Shown here in pieces: positions 1-6,804 of a stretch of 12,583 bases of DNA (position 1 is the first letter of the stretch; every line of letters begins with the position of its first letter). A model generated the notes under the pieces. The model did no database searches, was not told the origin of the DNA, and saw only the letters and a list, made by a program, of their open reading frames with translations. A program made the translations under genes and the position numbers. Source of the stretch: Candidatus Caenarcanales bacterium (lineage in GTDB: Bacteria > Cyanobacteriota > Vampirovibrionia > LMEP-6097); contig JAJTHA010000117.1 in the NCBI GenBank assembly GCA_021299565.1, forward strand, positions 1-12,583, given 5' to 3'.

Positions 1-544
1 ACGTGTTAGAGTGATTTCGGATGCAGCAGGACAGGTGCAGTTTAACGGAATCAGTTTACTTGGTGGTGCTGCGAACATTACTTTACAAACAGGTGCTGAT
101 AACGGTCAAACTACAACCTTGAACTTTGCTTCAGGTACTACAGCTACAGGGATAAATATTTCGGTAAACACTACTACTGCAGGTAGTATTGGTGAAGGTG
201 CTATTCAGCTCAATAACTTGCGTCTAGCGAATGCAACAGTAGCTAACGCAGCTGGTACAACTTCAGCGGCTACAGGTACTATCGCTAACATCGACACTAT
301 GATCAATAACGTTTCACGTATGAGATCATATCTAGGTGCGATGCAAAACTCACTAGAATCAAAACTTGATTATCTAGGAAATGCAGAAGAGAATATTTCA
401 GCAGCAAGATCACGTGTACAGGACGTTGATGTTGCATCTGAGAGCTCTACATTAGTTAGAAACCAAATCTTGCAGCAATCAGCAGCAGCGATGTTGGGTC
501 AGGCTAATGCTACGCCGCAGATAGCGCTAAACTTACTACCATAA
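1..544 (+). CDS. Flagellin 1, C-terminal part (5' end outside window)
   Basis: This is the filament subunit of the flagellum, exported through the flagellar type III apparatus. The reading frame is open from the left edge (first full codon at position 2) and continues the same sequence that flagellin 2 has around its residue 120, so the gene is cut by the window; the GTG at 11 is an internal Val codon, not a start. About 180 residues are visible: the end of the N-terminal D1 helix (VISDAAGQVQFNGISLLGG), a Thr/Ser/Gly-rich middle, and the C-terminal D1/D0 helices ending in QILQQSAAAMLGQANATPQ and ALNLLP, a typical flagellin end. By eye it is over 90% identical to flagellin 2; differences cluster just before the conserved DVDVASESS segment. 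The gene is followed by a strong intrinsic terminator. Confidence 0.95.
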   Translation, partial: RVRVISDAAGQVQFNGISLLGGAANITLQTGADNGQTTTLNFASGTTATGINISVNTTTAGSIGEGAIQLNNLRLANATVANAAGTTSAATGTIANIDTMINNVSRMRSYLGAMQNSLESKLDYLGNAEENISAARSRVQDVDVASESSTLVRNQILQQSAAAMLGQANATPQIALNLLP

Positions 545-562
545 TTTTCATTGGGTGGGACT

Positions 563-602
563 AAACATATCGCTAGCTAAGCTAGCGATATGTTTCATTT
601 TT
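563..602 (+). terminator. Intrinsic terminator after flagellin 1
   Basis: A perfect 15-bp inverted repeat (AAACATATCGCTAGC at 563-577, complement at 581-595) closes on a TAA loop and is followed by CA and a run of five T. It begins 18 bases after the flagellin 1 stop codon. It should separate flagellin 1 transcription from the promoter of flagellin 2. Confidence 0.9.
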
Positions 603-677
603 AACTTAATCAAACATTAACCAATACCTAGATTTTTAGGTCTAGAACAAAAAGTTGAGATTTTTTTGTTTTTAGGC

Positions 678-705
678 TAAAGAATCTAGGTAGTTTGGCC
701 GATAT
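678..705 (+). promoter_or_regulatory. Sigma-28 (FliA-type) promoter of flagellin 2
   Basis: TAAA at 678-681 and GCCGATAT at 698-705 are separated by 16 bases. The known flagellar sigma-28 consensus is TAAA, 15-16 bases, GCCGATAA; here the -35 core is exact and 7 of 8 positions of the -10 match. Transcription would start near 712 and give a leader of about 46 bases. This places flagellin 2 in the late (class 3) flagellar regulon. Confidence 0.8.
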
Positions 706-743
706 GTACTTTTGTCAGTGTAAATAGAATCAAGTCAAAACAA

Positions 744-750
744 AAGGAGA
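744..750 (+). promoter_or_regulatory. Shine-Dalgarno of flagellin 2
   Basis: AAGGAGA lies 7 bases before the ATG at 758. It fixes that ATG rather than the in-frame ATG at 767 (Met4) as the start. The glycosyltransferase genes further on lack a comparable site. Confidence 0.9.
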
Positions 751-757
751 ACATACT

Positions 758-1657
758 ATGCCACTAATGGTTAACACAAACACACAAAGCTTATTTGCTC
801 AAAGAGCTTTAGGATCAAATACTCAAGACCTTCAAAGATCAGTTGAAAAACTATCTACAGGTTATAGAATTAATAGAGCGGGAGATGATGCGGCGGGTCT
901 AAGTATCAGTCAGAAATTAACTTCCACAATAAGAGGTTTAGAAAAAGCAAAACAAAACTCAGCAGACGGTATCTCATTGTTACAAACTGCAGAGGGCGGT
1001 CTATCTATCGCTCAGGACAACTTACAAAGAATTCGTGAGTTGATGGTACAAGCAGCGAATGGAACTAACTCCGCAAATGAGATTGACGCTATGCAAAGAG
1101 AGATCAATGAACGTGTCAGAGTGATTTCTGATGCTGCTGGTCAAGTTCAATTCAACGGTATTAGTTTACTAGGTGGTGCAGCGAACATTACTCTGCAAAC
1201 AGGATCTGATAACGGTCAAACTACAACTTTGAACTTTGCTTCAGGTACAACAGCTACTGGTATAAATATCGCGGTAACCACTACTACTGCAGGAAGTATT
1301 GGTGAAGGTGCTATTCAACTCAATAACTTGCGTCTAGCAAGTGCAACAGTAGCGAACGCAGCAGGTACAACTTCAGCAGCAACAGGTACTATTGCAAACA
1401 TAGATACTATGATCAGCAATGTATCTCGTATGAGATCGTATTTAGGTGCGATGCAAAATTCACTAGAATCCAAAATGGATTACTTGAATATTGCAGTAGA
1501 GAACAACTCATCAGCTAGATCGCGTGTACAAGATGTAGACGTAGCTTCTGAAAGTTCGATACTAGTACGTAACCAAATCTTACAGCAATCAGCAGCAGCG
1601 ATGTTAGGTCAGGCGAATGCCGCACCACAACTTGCGCTCAACCTATTGCCTAGATAG
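758..1657 (+). CDS. Flagellin 2 (complete)
   Basis: This flagellin of 299 residues is a filament subunit exported by the flagellar apparatus. The N-terminal D0/D1 region (residues 4-140) shows the family signatures VNTNTQSL, RINRAGDDAAGLSIS (about 38-52), NSADGISLLQTAEGGL (67-82) and LQRIRELMVQAANGT (89-103). Residues about 145-215 form a short Thr/Ser/Gly-rich middle in place of large D2/D3 domains. The C-terminal D1/D0 helices run from about 216 to 299 and contain RMRSYLGAMQNSLES and NQILQQSAAAMLGQAN. At about 300 residues it is near the minimal flagellin size. The gene has its own sigma-28 promoter and strong SD site, so it is probably a major, late-expressed filament protein. Its protein ends LLPR, one residue longer than its two neighbours. 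The Thr-rich middle is the likely exposed surface and the obvious candidate for O-glycosylation by the GT41 enzymes nearby (inference). Confidence 0.97.
   Translation: MPLMVNTNTQSLFAQRALGSNTQDLQRSVEKLSTGYRINRAGDDAAGLSISQKLTSTIRGLEKAKQNSADGISLLQTAEGGLSIAQDNLQRIRELMVQAANGTNSANEIDAMQREINERVRVISDAAGQVQFNGISLLGGAANITLQTGSDNGQTTTLNFASGTTATGINIAVTTTTAGSIGEGAIQLNNLRLASATVANAAGTTSAATGTIANIDTMISNVSRMRSYLGAMQNSLESKMDYLNIAVENNSSARSRVQDVDVASESSILVRNQILQQSAAAMLGQANAAPQLALNLLPR
962..1068 (+). repeat. Near-identical tract shared by flagellins 2 and 3 (copy 1)
   Basis: These 107 bases match 2107-2213 with 6 differences counted by eye (about 94%), while the flanking parts of the two genes differ much more, including at silent positions. 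The tract encodes the D1 segment around LQRIRELMVQ. Confidence 0.75.
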
Positions 1658-1725
1658 TAGTAAGGGCTTAGTCCCCAACTACTTCCCATACTGACATTGA
1701 TCTTTTTACGACTTGATAGTGAAGT

Positions 1726-1762
1726 TAAACTAGTCCTGGTGATTGCACTAGGACTATGTTTA
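1726..1762 (+). other. Hairpin between flagellins 2 and 3 without a T-tract
   Basis: TAAAC and TAGTCCTGGTG (1727-1742) pair with CACTAGGACTA, a bulged T, and GTTTA (1746-1762), closing on ATTG; one G-T wobble occurs. The stem is long, but the bases after it (GCCTCC...) contain no T run. It could be an RNA stability or processing element, or a weak or Rho-assisted terminator that lets some transcription continue into flagellin 3. Confidence 0.55.
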
Positions 1763-1889
1763 GCCTCCTCGCACCTTGATCATAAAAAGCAAAGTTAGTA
1801 AACAAATTACATAACCCTTGAATTAATATTAAACCCACTCAAAAATAATTACTAAGTCGAACAACCACAAATCAACAATTCGATTTAAT

Positions 1890-1896
1890 AAGGAGA
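1890..1896 (+). promoter_or_regulatory. Shine-Dalgarno of flagellin 3
   Basis: AAGGAGA ends 6 bases before the ATG at 1903 and supports that start. The region between flagellin 2 and this site (1658-1889) shows no TAAA/GCCGATAA pair. Confidence 0.9.
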
Positions 1897-1902
1897 AACC
1901 TC

Positions 1903-2799
1903 ATGCCCCTAATGGTTAACACAAATATTCAAAGTTTATTCGCCCAAAGAGCGTATACAACAAACGGAGTCGGCGGACAGCTATCACAAGAAAGACTAGC
2001 AACCGGACTCAAAATAAATAGAGCAGCTGATGATGCAGCAGGCTTAAGCATCAGTCAGAAATTAACAGCGACTATCAAAGGACTTTACAAAGCGAAACAA
2101 AACTCGGCAGATGGTATCTCATTGATACAAACTGCAGAAGGCGGTCTATCTATCGCTCAAGACAACTTACAAAGAATTCGTGAGTTGATGGTTCAAGCAG
2201 CAAATGGAACTAATGCCACGAATGAGATTGATGCGATACAAAGAGAATTAAATGAACGAATTAGAGTTATTTCTGATGCAGCAGCTCAAGTTCAATTCAA
2301 TGGTATTAGTTTATTAGGTGGTGCCAGTAATATAACTCTACAAACAGGTTCTGATACAGGTCAGACTACCACAATCAATTTAGCTTCGGGTTCAACTGCT
2401 ACTGGTGTCAATATCATGGTTAATACTACAGCTCTTGGTAGTTTGGGTGAAGGAGCGATCGCTCTTAACAACTTGCGGCTAGCCAATACAACGGTAGTCA
2501 ATGCAGCTGGTACTACTTCTGCTGCGACAGGTTCTATAGCAAACATTGATACTATGATAACCAATGTTTCACGAATGAGATCTTACTTAGGTGCAATGCA
2601 AAATTCTTTGGAGTCAAAAATGGAATACGTAGATATAGCAATAGAGAGCAGTTCAGCGTCACGATCACGAATACGAGATGTTGATGTGGCAAGTGAAAGT
2701 AGTAATTTTACTAAGTTTCAAATCTTGCAGCAGACAGCGTCATCGATGCTAGCTCAAGCTAATGCCACGCCGCAAATAGCGTTGAATCTTTTACCATAA
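1903..2799 (+). CDS. Flagellin 3 (complete, divergent paralogue)
   Basis: This flagellin of 298 residues has the same plan as flagellin 2: D0/D1 helices at both ends and a short Thr/Ser-rich middle (about residues 145-215). It keeps VNTNIQSL, KINRAADDAAGLSIS, the LQRIRELMVQAANGT segment and the end QILQQTASSMLAQAN...ALNLLP. It differs from flagellin 2 in residues 18-36 (YTTNGVGGQLSQERLATG) and in the C-terminal D1/D0 stretch around EYVDIAIESSSASRSR and SNFTKFQILQQ, which is closer to the canonical flagellin pattern. Since D0/D1 make the subunit contacts, it may occupy a distinct filament zone or serve as a minor subunit (inference). No sigma-28 promoter is visible in its 245-base upstream gap, so it may depend on read-through from flagellin 2 or on another sigma factor. 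A strong terminator follows. Confidence 0.97.
   Translation: MPLMVNTNIQSLFAQRAYTTNGVGGQLSQERLATGLKINRAADDAAGLSISQKLTATIKGLYKAKQNSADGISLIQTAEGGLSIAQDNLQRIRELMVQAANGTNATNEIDAIQRELNERIRVISDAAAQVQFNGISLLGGASNITLQTGSDTGQTTTINLASGSTATGVNIMVNTTALGSLGEGAIALNNLRLANTTVVNAAGTTSAATGSIANIDTMITNVSRMRSYLGAMQNSLESKMEYVDIAIESSSASRSRIRDVDVASESSNFTKFQILQQTASSMLAQANATPQIALNLLP
2107..2213 (+). repeat. Near-identical tract shared by flagellins 2 and 3 (copy 2)
   Basis: This is the partner of 962-1068. Five of the six differences are silent and one changes Leu to Ile. It contains an unbroken identical stretch of 32 bases within the codons for DNLQRIRELMV, consistent with recent recombination between the tandem genes. 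Confidence 0.75.
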
Positions 2800-2822
2800 C
2801 AATTTTCAGGGAGAGGTGAATG

Positions 2823-2862
2823 GTGCCAAGACTTTTGGTTGAGTCTTGGCACTTTTTCTTTT
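2823..2862 (+). terminator. Intrinsic terminator after flagellin 3
   Basis: GTGCCAAGACT (2823-2833) and AGTCTTGGCAC (2842-2852) form a perfect 11-bp stem with an 8-base loop, followed by five T, C and four T. It lies 24 bases after the flagellin 3 stop. On the opposite strand the stem is not followed by T residues, so it is directed at the flagellin transcript rather than at the convergent gene ending at 2878. Confidence 0.9.
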
Positions 2863-2877
2863 ATAACAAGTTTCAAA

Positions 2878-4071
2878 TTAGTTGGGGTTGATATTAATTA
2901 ACGCGAGAGTCTTTCTATCACTACGCTTCAATACTTTTAATTGATGCAAAGCTTTAGGAAACTCAACTCCAAAATATAAATCAATAACTCCTTGATTAGG
3001 AAATTCATCGAAATACTCTTCGCTAATACTTTCTGTACTCGGATAAAAAGTGCTGCCCATACTATCAATTAATTGAAAAGAATTATAAGATATTTCTTCA
3101 TTGGTTTTATTGTTATAAGCTATCGATAGTTTTAAAGCCTTGTCACCAAAAGCATCTTTAGTTATTTTCGTTTTAATGATTTTTAGATCAAAGTTTTTGT
3201 TTACGGGGCTTGCTATTTTATTTGTTTCAATTTCAGAAAGCGCCTTACTAATCAGCCATGGTTCATCTAGAACTATTTTTAATTCTTTACCAGGCTCTAA
3301 CTCTATAGTTTTGCCTTTTTTGCTAATTCCATATATCAAGCCCAAAGCACCACCTAGAGCAGCACTGCCACCGGCGACATAAGGATTAGAAATTGCTGCA
3401 AAGCCAGCCGCACTAGATGCAAGATTCGCGCCAATCATATAGGTGATTATGGGTGCAGCGATGGCACCTGCTACTGTGTAGCCTGCTGTTGATGCTATAT
3501 TAGCTCCTAGATTGTTTTCTTTGCCAGTATATTCGATAGATGAATCACTAATATCTATTTGTTTATCGTTAGAATTTGAAGTGCTTTTGATAGCATGTTT
3601 ACCATCATAGCTAGACAAAGGTAGATCATCTTTGCTTTTGAACTCAGTTGATGAATCTGGGATTTCTATTCTGGTGAATTTGATTTTAAGATCTCCGGAT
3701 CTCCAAAAACTTTTTGGGGCTTTTTGATTGACTATATATCCTATTATTCTTGAACCCGCCGGTAAAACCAAGCTTTTCCCTGATAAAGTACCAAGCTCAA
3801 TATCAGAACTGGTTTGTGTGATAACTTCGGAACCATTTTTAGGAATTTTTACTTTGCTGTTTTCATCTCTTTCTAGCCAAGGATAAATAGTCGGTAGATG
3901 AGATACTTTTACAACAATTTCTGTTTTTTCTGGCATTTGATAACTAATCCCAGCTTCTAAAGTACGTGCATGAATTGGATTTGCTGTAATAAATACACAA
4001 AGACAAATAACTTTAGTTATTAATGTTAATTTGTTTTTCAACTGCATAAATCTTTTTGTTTTGCGATTCAT
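2878..4071 (-). CDS. Exported protein of unknown function with a glycine/alanine-rich hydrophobic segment
   Basis: I do not recognise this protein (397 residues). Residues 1-35 look like a signal peptide: a Lys/Arg-rich start, a hydrophobic core (LTLITKVICLCVFITA) and a plausible cleavage after IHA. Residues 80-140 contain LPAGSRIIGYIV followed by GDLKIKFTRIEIP, and residues 257-270 contain ELEPGKELKIVLDEPW; both recall the beta-strand pattern of VirB10/TrbI-type C-terminal domains, a weak resemblance only. Residues 188-249 are rich in Gly/Ala and hydrophobic residues, like glycine-zipper membrane segments. The C-terminal part (about 295-380) looks like a small Ig-like beta domain of the DUF4352 kind (FQLIDSMGSTFYP). 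The start at 4071 has GAGA upstream but overlaps the GT2 gene by 59 bp; Met9 at 4047 would shorten the overlap to 35 bp. It is the last gene of the cluster, so translation may be coupled to the GT2 gene. Its job is unknown; an envelope location is inferred. Confidence 0.8.
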   Translation of the reverse strand: MNRKTKRFMQLKNKLTLITKVICLCVFITANPIHARTLEAGISYQMPEKTEIVVKVSHLPTIYPWLERDENSKVKIPKNGSEVITQTSSDIELGTLSGKSLVLPAGSRIIGYIVNQKAPKSFWRSGDLKIKFTRIEIPDSSTEFKSKDDLPLSSYDGKHAIKSTSNSNDKQIDISDSSIEYTGKENNLGANIASTAGYTVAGAIAAPIITYMIGANLASSAAGFAAISNPYVAGGSAALGGALGLIYGISKKGKTIELEPGKELKIVLDEPWLISKALSEIETNKIASPVNKNFDLKIIKTKITKDAFGDKALKLSIAYNNKTNEEISYNSFQLIDSMGSTFYPSTESISEEYFDEFPNQGVIDLYFGVEFPKALHQLKVLKRSDRKTLALININPN

Positions 4072-4969
4072 AATATGTTCTCATCAATAAATCAGCAAGA
4101 ATCCCCATCATGAATATTTGAATAGAGACTGTGAAAAACATAGCTCCAATAATAGGCAAAGGCGTGTGATCAAAATCAATACTGCCAAAGACTTTTAGTG
4201 CAATAGACCATGCAAAGATTAAAACGCTTAATATCATGCTCAAAGCAGAAATCCCACCAAAAACATAAATTGGCTTGGTTAGATAGTCAGTCAAAAACTT
4301 GATTAATATCAAATCAAGAATTACTTTAAAGGTTCTGTTAATGCCATATTTAGAACTACCAAATTGTCTTTCATAATGATTTACTGGTATTTCAGTAACT
4401 TTTGCTCCAACCCAACTGGCACAGATTGGGATGAATCTATGTAATTCTCCATAGAGTCTAATATCTTTCAAAACTTCGCAGCGATAGGCTTTGAGAGTAC
4501 AGCCATAATCATGAAGATTGACACCTGAGAGCCATGAGATAAGTTTGTTTGCGATCATTGAGGGTAATTTTCTATCAACAAATGTATCTTTGCGGTTTTT
4601 GCGCCAACCGCTTACTACATCGTAGCCCTCATTGATTTTGCCCATAAGCCTAGGAATATCAGCCGGATCATTCTGAAGATCTGAGTCCATGGGAATCAAG
4701 ACTCTTCCACTAGCTGCATCAATACCAGCTGACATAGCCGCGGTTTGTCCAAAATTACGTCTGAATTTAATTACTTTTACGTTTTTTTTGTTGCTTGCAA
4801 TTTTTTCTAATATCTCAAAACTTTTGTCTTTGCTGCCATCGTCAACATAGACAATCTCATAACTAATATTAGTTGCTTGCATAGATGTTTCGATTTTGTT
4901 TTGCAAAATCTCTAGGCTTTCTTCTTCATTGTAAACCGGGATAAATATTGATACGTCGACTTGGCTCAT
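4013..4969 (-). CDS. GT2 glycosyltransferase, GtrB/DPM1-like (polyprenyl-phosphate sugar transferase)
   Basis: This family 2 glycosyltransferase (318 residues) very likely moves a hexose from a nucleotide sugar to a polyprenyl phosphate on the cytoplasmic face of the membrane. The GT-A domain shows SIFIPVYNEEESL (7-19), VDDGSKD (42-48), the metal-binding DSD in MDSDLQNDP (94-102), and the HDYGCTLKAYR (153-163) and ELHRFIP (175-181) motifs typical of GtrB/DPM1/ArnC-like enzymes. Two transmembrane helices follow (about 232-256 and 271-296), as in GtrB. Its ATG directly follows the TAA of the upstream TPR-GT41 gene, with AAGG only 3 bases before the start, which suggests translational coupling. 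The sugar cannot be told from sequence. Lipid-linked sugars made by this family usually feed O-antigen or wall glycan modification through a flippase (GtrA) or GT-C enzyme, neither of which is in the window. A role in flagellin modification is possible only by context. Confidence 0.9.
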   Translation of the reverse strand: MSQVDVSIFIPVYNEEESLEILQNKIETSMQATNISYEIVYVDDGSKDKSFEILEKIASNKKNVKVIKFRRNFGQTAAMSAGIDAASGRVLIPMDSDLQNDPADIPRLMGKINEGYDVVSGWRKNRKDTFVDRKLPSMIANKLISWLSGVNLHDYGCTLKAYRCEVLKDIRLYGELHRFIPICASWVGAKVTEIPVNHYERQFGSSKYGINRTFKVILDLILIKFLTDYLTKPIYVFGGISALSMILSVLIFAWSIALKVFGSIDFDHTPLPIIGAMFFTVSIQIFMMGILADLLMRTYYESQNKKIYAVEKQININN

Positions 4970-6655
4970 TTACCTTATTGTACAGTAATTTTGCCAGATA
5001 TCCAATAATGCTTTTTCAAAGTTTTTACTATGTGTTTCAATATTCATGCTAGATTCAAGAACTTTTCTTTGAAGATTTTTTCTATAATAATTAATTTTTT
5101 CTGGATTCGAGGCTAACTCAACTGCTTTTTTTATATATTCTTCTTTGTTATATGCAATAAGTTCATCCGCTTTGCAAGCTTTTAATACTGTTGAAGTCAT
5201 TCTAGCTGCCCATTTATTCCCTTCTAGCGTAATGACTGGTACACCAAGCATCAAAGCTTCTACAGTAGTCGAACTGCCAGTGTAAGGAAAGGGATCAAGA
5301 GCGATATCAATTTCATCATATGTTTTGAGAAAATCATCTCTCTTCATATCATCTCTGAGATCAAGTTTTGCTGGGTCTACTCCACACTTTATTAAGCAAG
5401 ATCTAAAGTATTCTTTGCTTTGAATATCTTTAAATGTTTTTGAGCTAAAAATAAATATAGAGTTATCGACTTGTTTTAGAATTTCAGACCAGATTTTGAT
5501 ATTGTCAAATGAGATTTTGGCAAGATTGTTCATAGAAGCAAAGGTGATTGTTTTATTTTTGATGCAAGGGGCTTCAAAAACTTTTTGCTCTGGTATTGCA
5601 TGTAGTTGAGCGTGCACAGATATTTCAGGGAAATAATAAATTTTTTCAGTATGATATTTCTGTTCATTTTCTTTGATATCATTTTTACCAGCAAAAATAT
5701 AATCTATTTCTGGAATAGCAAGGGTCCCAAAATAGCCGCAATAGCTTATTTGTATGGGTGCTGGTTTTAGCTTGAAAATCTCTAGTCTTTCGCCAGATGT
5801 ATAACCATTTAAATCAAACAATATATCAATATGATCTTTGTTGACTAAGTTTGCAGCTTCTTTTGTTGTATGTTTGGTTATATCTTTGAAATTATAGTTT
5901 TTTGAAAAAATCTCGGTTACCCAATCATTATGTTTCTTGGTATCGTTATAGTAACAAAAAATCTCAAATTTACTTTTATTGAGTCTTTCCATAAGTGGCA
6001 TTATTTGATATGCAACTGGGTGCCTATTGAAGTCTGATGAAACAAAACCTAGTCTAATCTTTCTATTAATATCCAAATTCATCTTTTGAAAACTTAGTTC
6101 AAATTCATTAATGATTTTCAGGTTATTTTTTTTATAAGGTTCATAGAATTTATCATTAAGAGATTTTGATAAATTGAGTAGTTCTTCAAGAGAGCAAGTC
6201 TCGCTTTTATTTTTTTCAAATATTAATGCCCCATAGTAGTCTTTTTGATTTGGGTTGATAGACATTGCCTTCTCATAATGAAATATTGATTCTTTTGACA
6301 TTCCCAGGCAGCCATAAATAAAAGCCAAATCATTATTGACCTGATCGTCCTCGGGCGCTACTTCATAGGCTTTTTTGAAAAGCTTCAGTGCTTCAAAATA
6401 TTGATAATCATCTTTTAAAAGTCTTCCTATGGATCTATAGGCTTGGTGATTATTGGGATCTTTGGTGGCAACCTGAATATAGTATGGAAAAGCTTCTTGA
6501 CTTCTTTTTAGCTTTTCTAGCATCAAGCCGCAAAGAAACAAAGTATTGATGTCGTTAGGATTATTGTTGAATTCTGATTGAAGTAATTTAAATGCAAGCT
6601 CATATTGACCTTTTGCAATAGCATTATCAATTTTGTTATTCAGGGTGCTTCCCAT
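4970..6655 (-). CDS. TPR-GT41 (SPINDLY/OGT-like) glycosyltransferase A
   Basis: This protein of 561 residues probably adds a single sugar (GlcNAc, or fucose as in plant SPY) to Ser/Thr of a cytoplasmic target. About four TPR repeats occupy residues 3-136. The GT41 catalytic part starts near 199 with RLGFVSSDFNRHPV; His212 matches the conserved HP histidine (His498 in human OGT). DILFDLNGYTSGERLEIFKLKPAPIQ follows (277-302, shown here as a motif), then Lys380 in NNLAKIS, matching the donor-phosphate lysine (Lys842), and TGSSTTVEAL (459-468), the nucleotide-binding loop. The GT2 gene starts directly after its stop. No SD site precedes the ATG; the leader is almost only A and T. It is the only TPR-GT41 gene here on the - strand and differs from the + strand set in its TPR part and in carrying Ser-Ser in the nucleotide loop. 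A flagellin target is inferred from position. Confidence 0.92.
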   Translation of the reverse strand: MGSTLNNKIDNAIAKGQYELAFKLLQSEFNNNPNDINTLFLCGLMLEKLKRSQEAFPYYIQVATKDPNNHQAYRSIGRLLKDDYQYFEALKLFKKAYEVAPEDDQVNNDLAFIYGCLGMSKESIFHYEKAMSINPNQKDYYGALIFEKNKSETCSLEELLNLSKSLNDKFYEPYKKNNLKIINEFELSFQKMNLDINRKIRLGFVSSDFNRHPVAYQIMPLMERLNKSKFEIFCYYNDTKKHNDWVTEIFSKNYNFKDITKHTTKEAANLVNKDHIDILFDLNGYTSGERLEIFKLKPAPIQISYCGYFGTLAIPEIDYIFAGKNDIKENEQKYHTEKIYYFPEISVHAQLHAIPEQKVFEAPCIKNKTITFASMNNLAKISFDNIKIWSEILKQVDNSIFIFSSKTFKDIQSKEYFRSCLIKCGVDPAKLDLRDDMKRDDFLKTYDEIDIALDPFPYTGSSTTVEALMLGVPVITLEGNKWAARMTSTVLKACKADELIAYNKEEYIKKAVELASNPEKINYYRKNLQRKVLESSMNIETHSKNFEKALLDIWQNYCTIR

Positions 6656-6804
6656 ATTTTTTTTAAGCCACTAAAAAATTTTTTTCTACTAATAGGATGA
6701 ATTTAGTCATTATGACCTAGGTTACTAGAATGACTTTTGTGATTTAATTTCATAAAACTTTGTTTAGCAAATTGCCGTGGAACAATTAAATTAGCTTATA
6801 TTTC
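6656..6804. promoter_or_regulatory. Divergent intergenic region with clustered palindromes
   Basis: This 149-base gap lies between two divergent TPR-GT41 genes and should hold both promoters. At 6705-6735 several short inverted repeats crowd together: GTCAT-T-ATGAC (6706-6716), ACCTAGGT (6715-6722), and an outer pair AGTCATT/AATGACT (6705-6711 and 6729-6735). Thus the ATGAC word occurs three times in 31 bases. This could be an operator for shared control. I could not assign -35/-10 boxes with confidence and see no sigma-28 motif here. Confidence 0.35.

Noticed and set aside
11..544. GTG at 11 as the start of a short flagellin-like gene
   Set aside because: The frame is open to the left edge and the preceding codons encode RVR exactly as in flagellin 2, so this is an internal Val codon of a truncated gene.
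1818..1863. TTGAAT with an AT-rich -10, or TAAA with GTCGAACA, as a promoter of flagellin 3
   Set aside because: The spacings are wrong (22 bases for the sigma-28-like pair) and the -10 matches are poor.
2361..2564. Open frame of 67 codons on the - strand inside flagellin 3
   Set aside because: It is antisense to a well-conserved flagellin region, has no SD site and resembles no family.
758..2799. Tandem flagellins as a mobile or phase-variable cassette
   Set aside because: No recombinase, inverted repeats around a promoter, or insertion-sequence ends are present; ordinary tandem duplication explains them.
3140..3382. Open frame of 80 codons on the + strand inside the exported-protein gene
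   Set aside because: It is antisense to a coherent protein; its hydrophobic look comes from the complement of the Gly/Ala-rich segment.
6772..6802. TTGCCG and TATATT as a sigma-70 promoter for enzyme B
   Set aside because: The spacer would be 19 bases and the start of transcription would fall inside the coding region, after the ATG at 6805.
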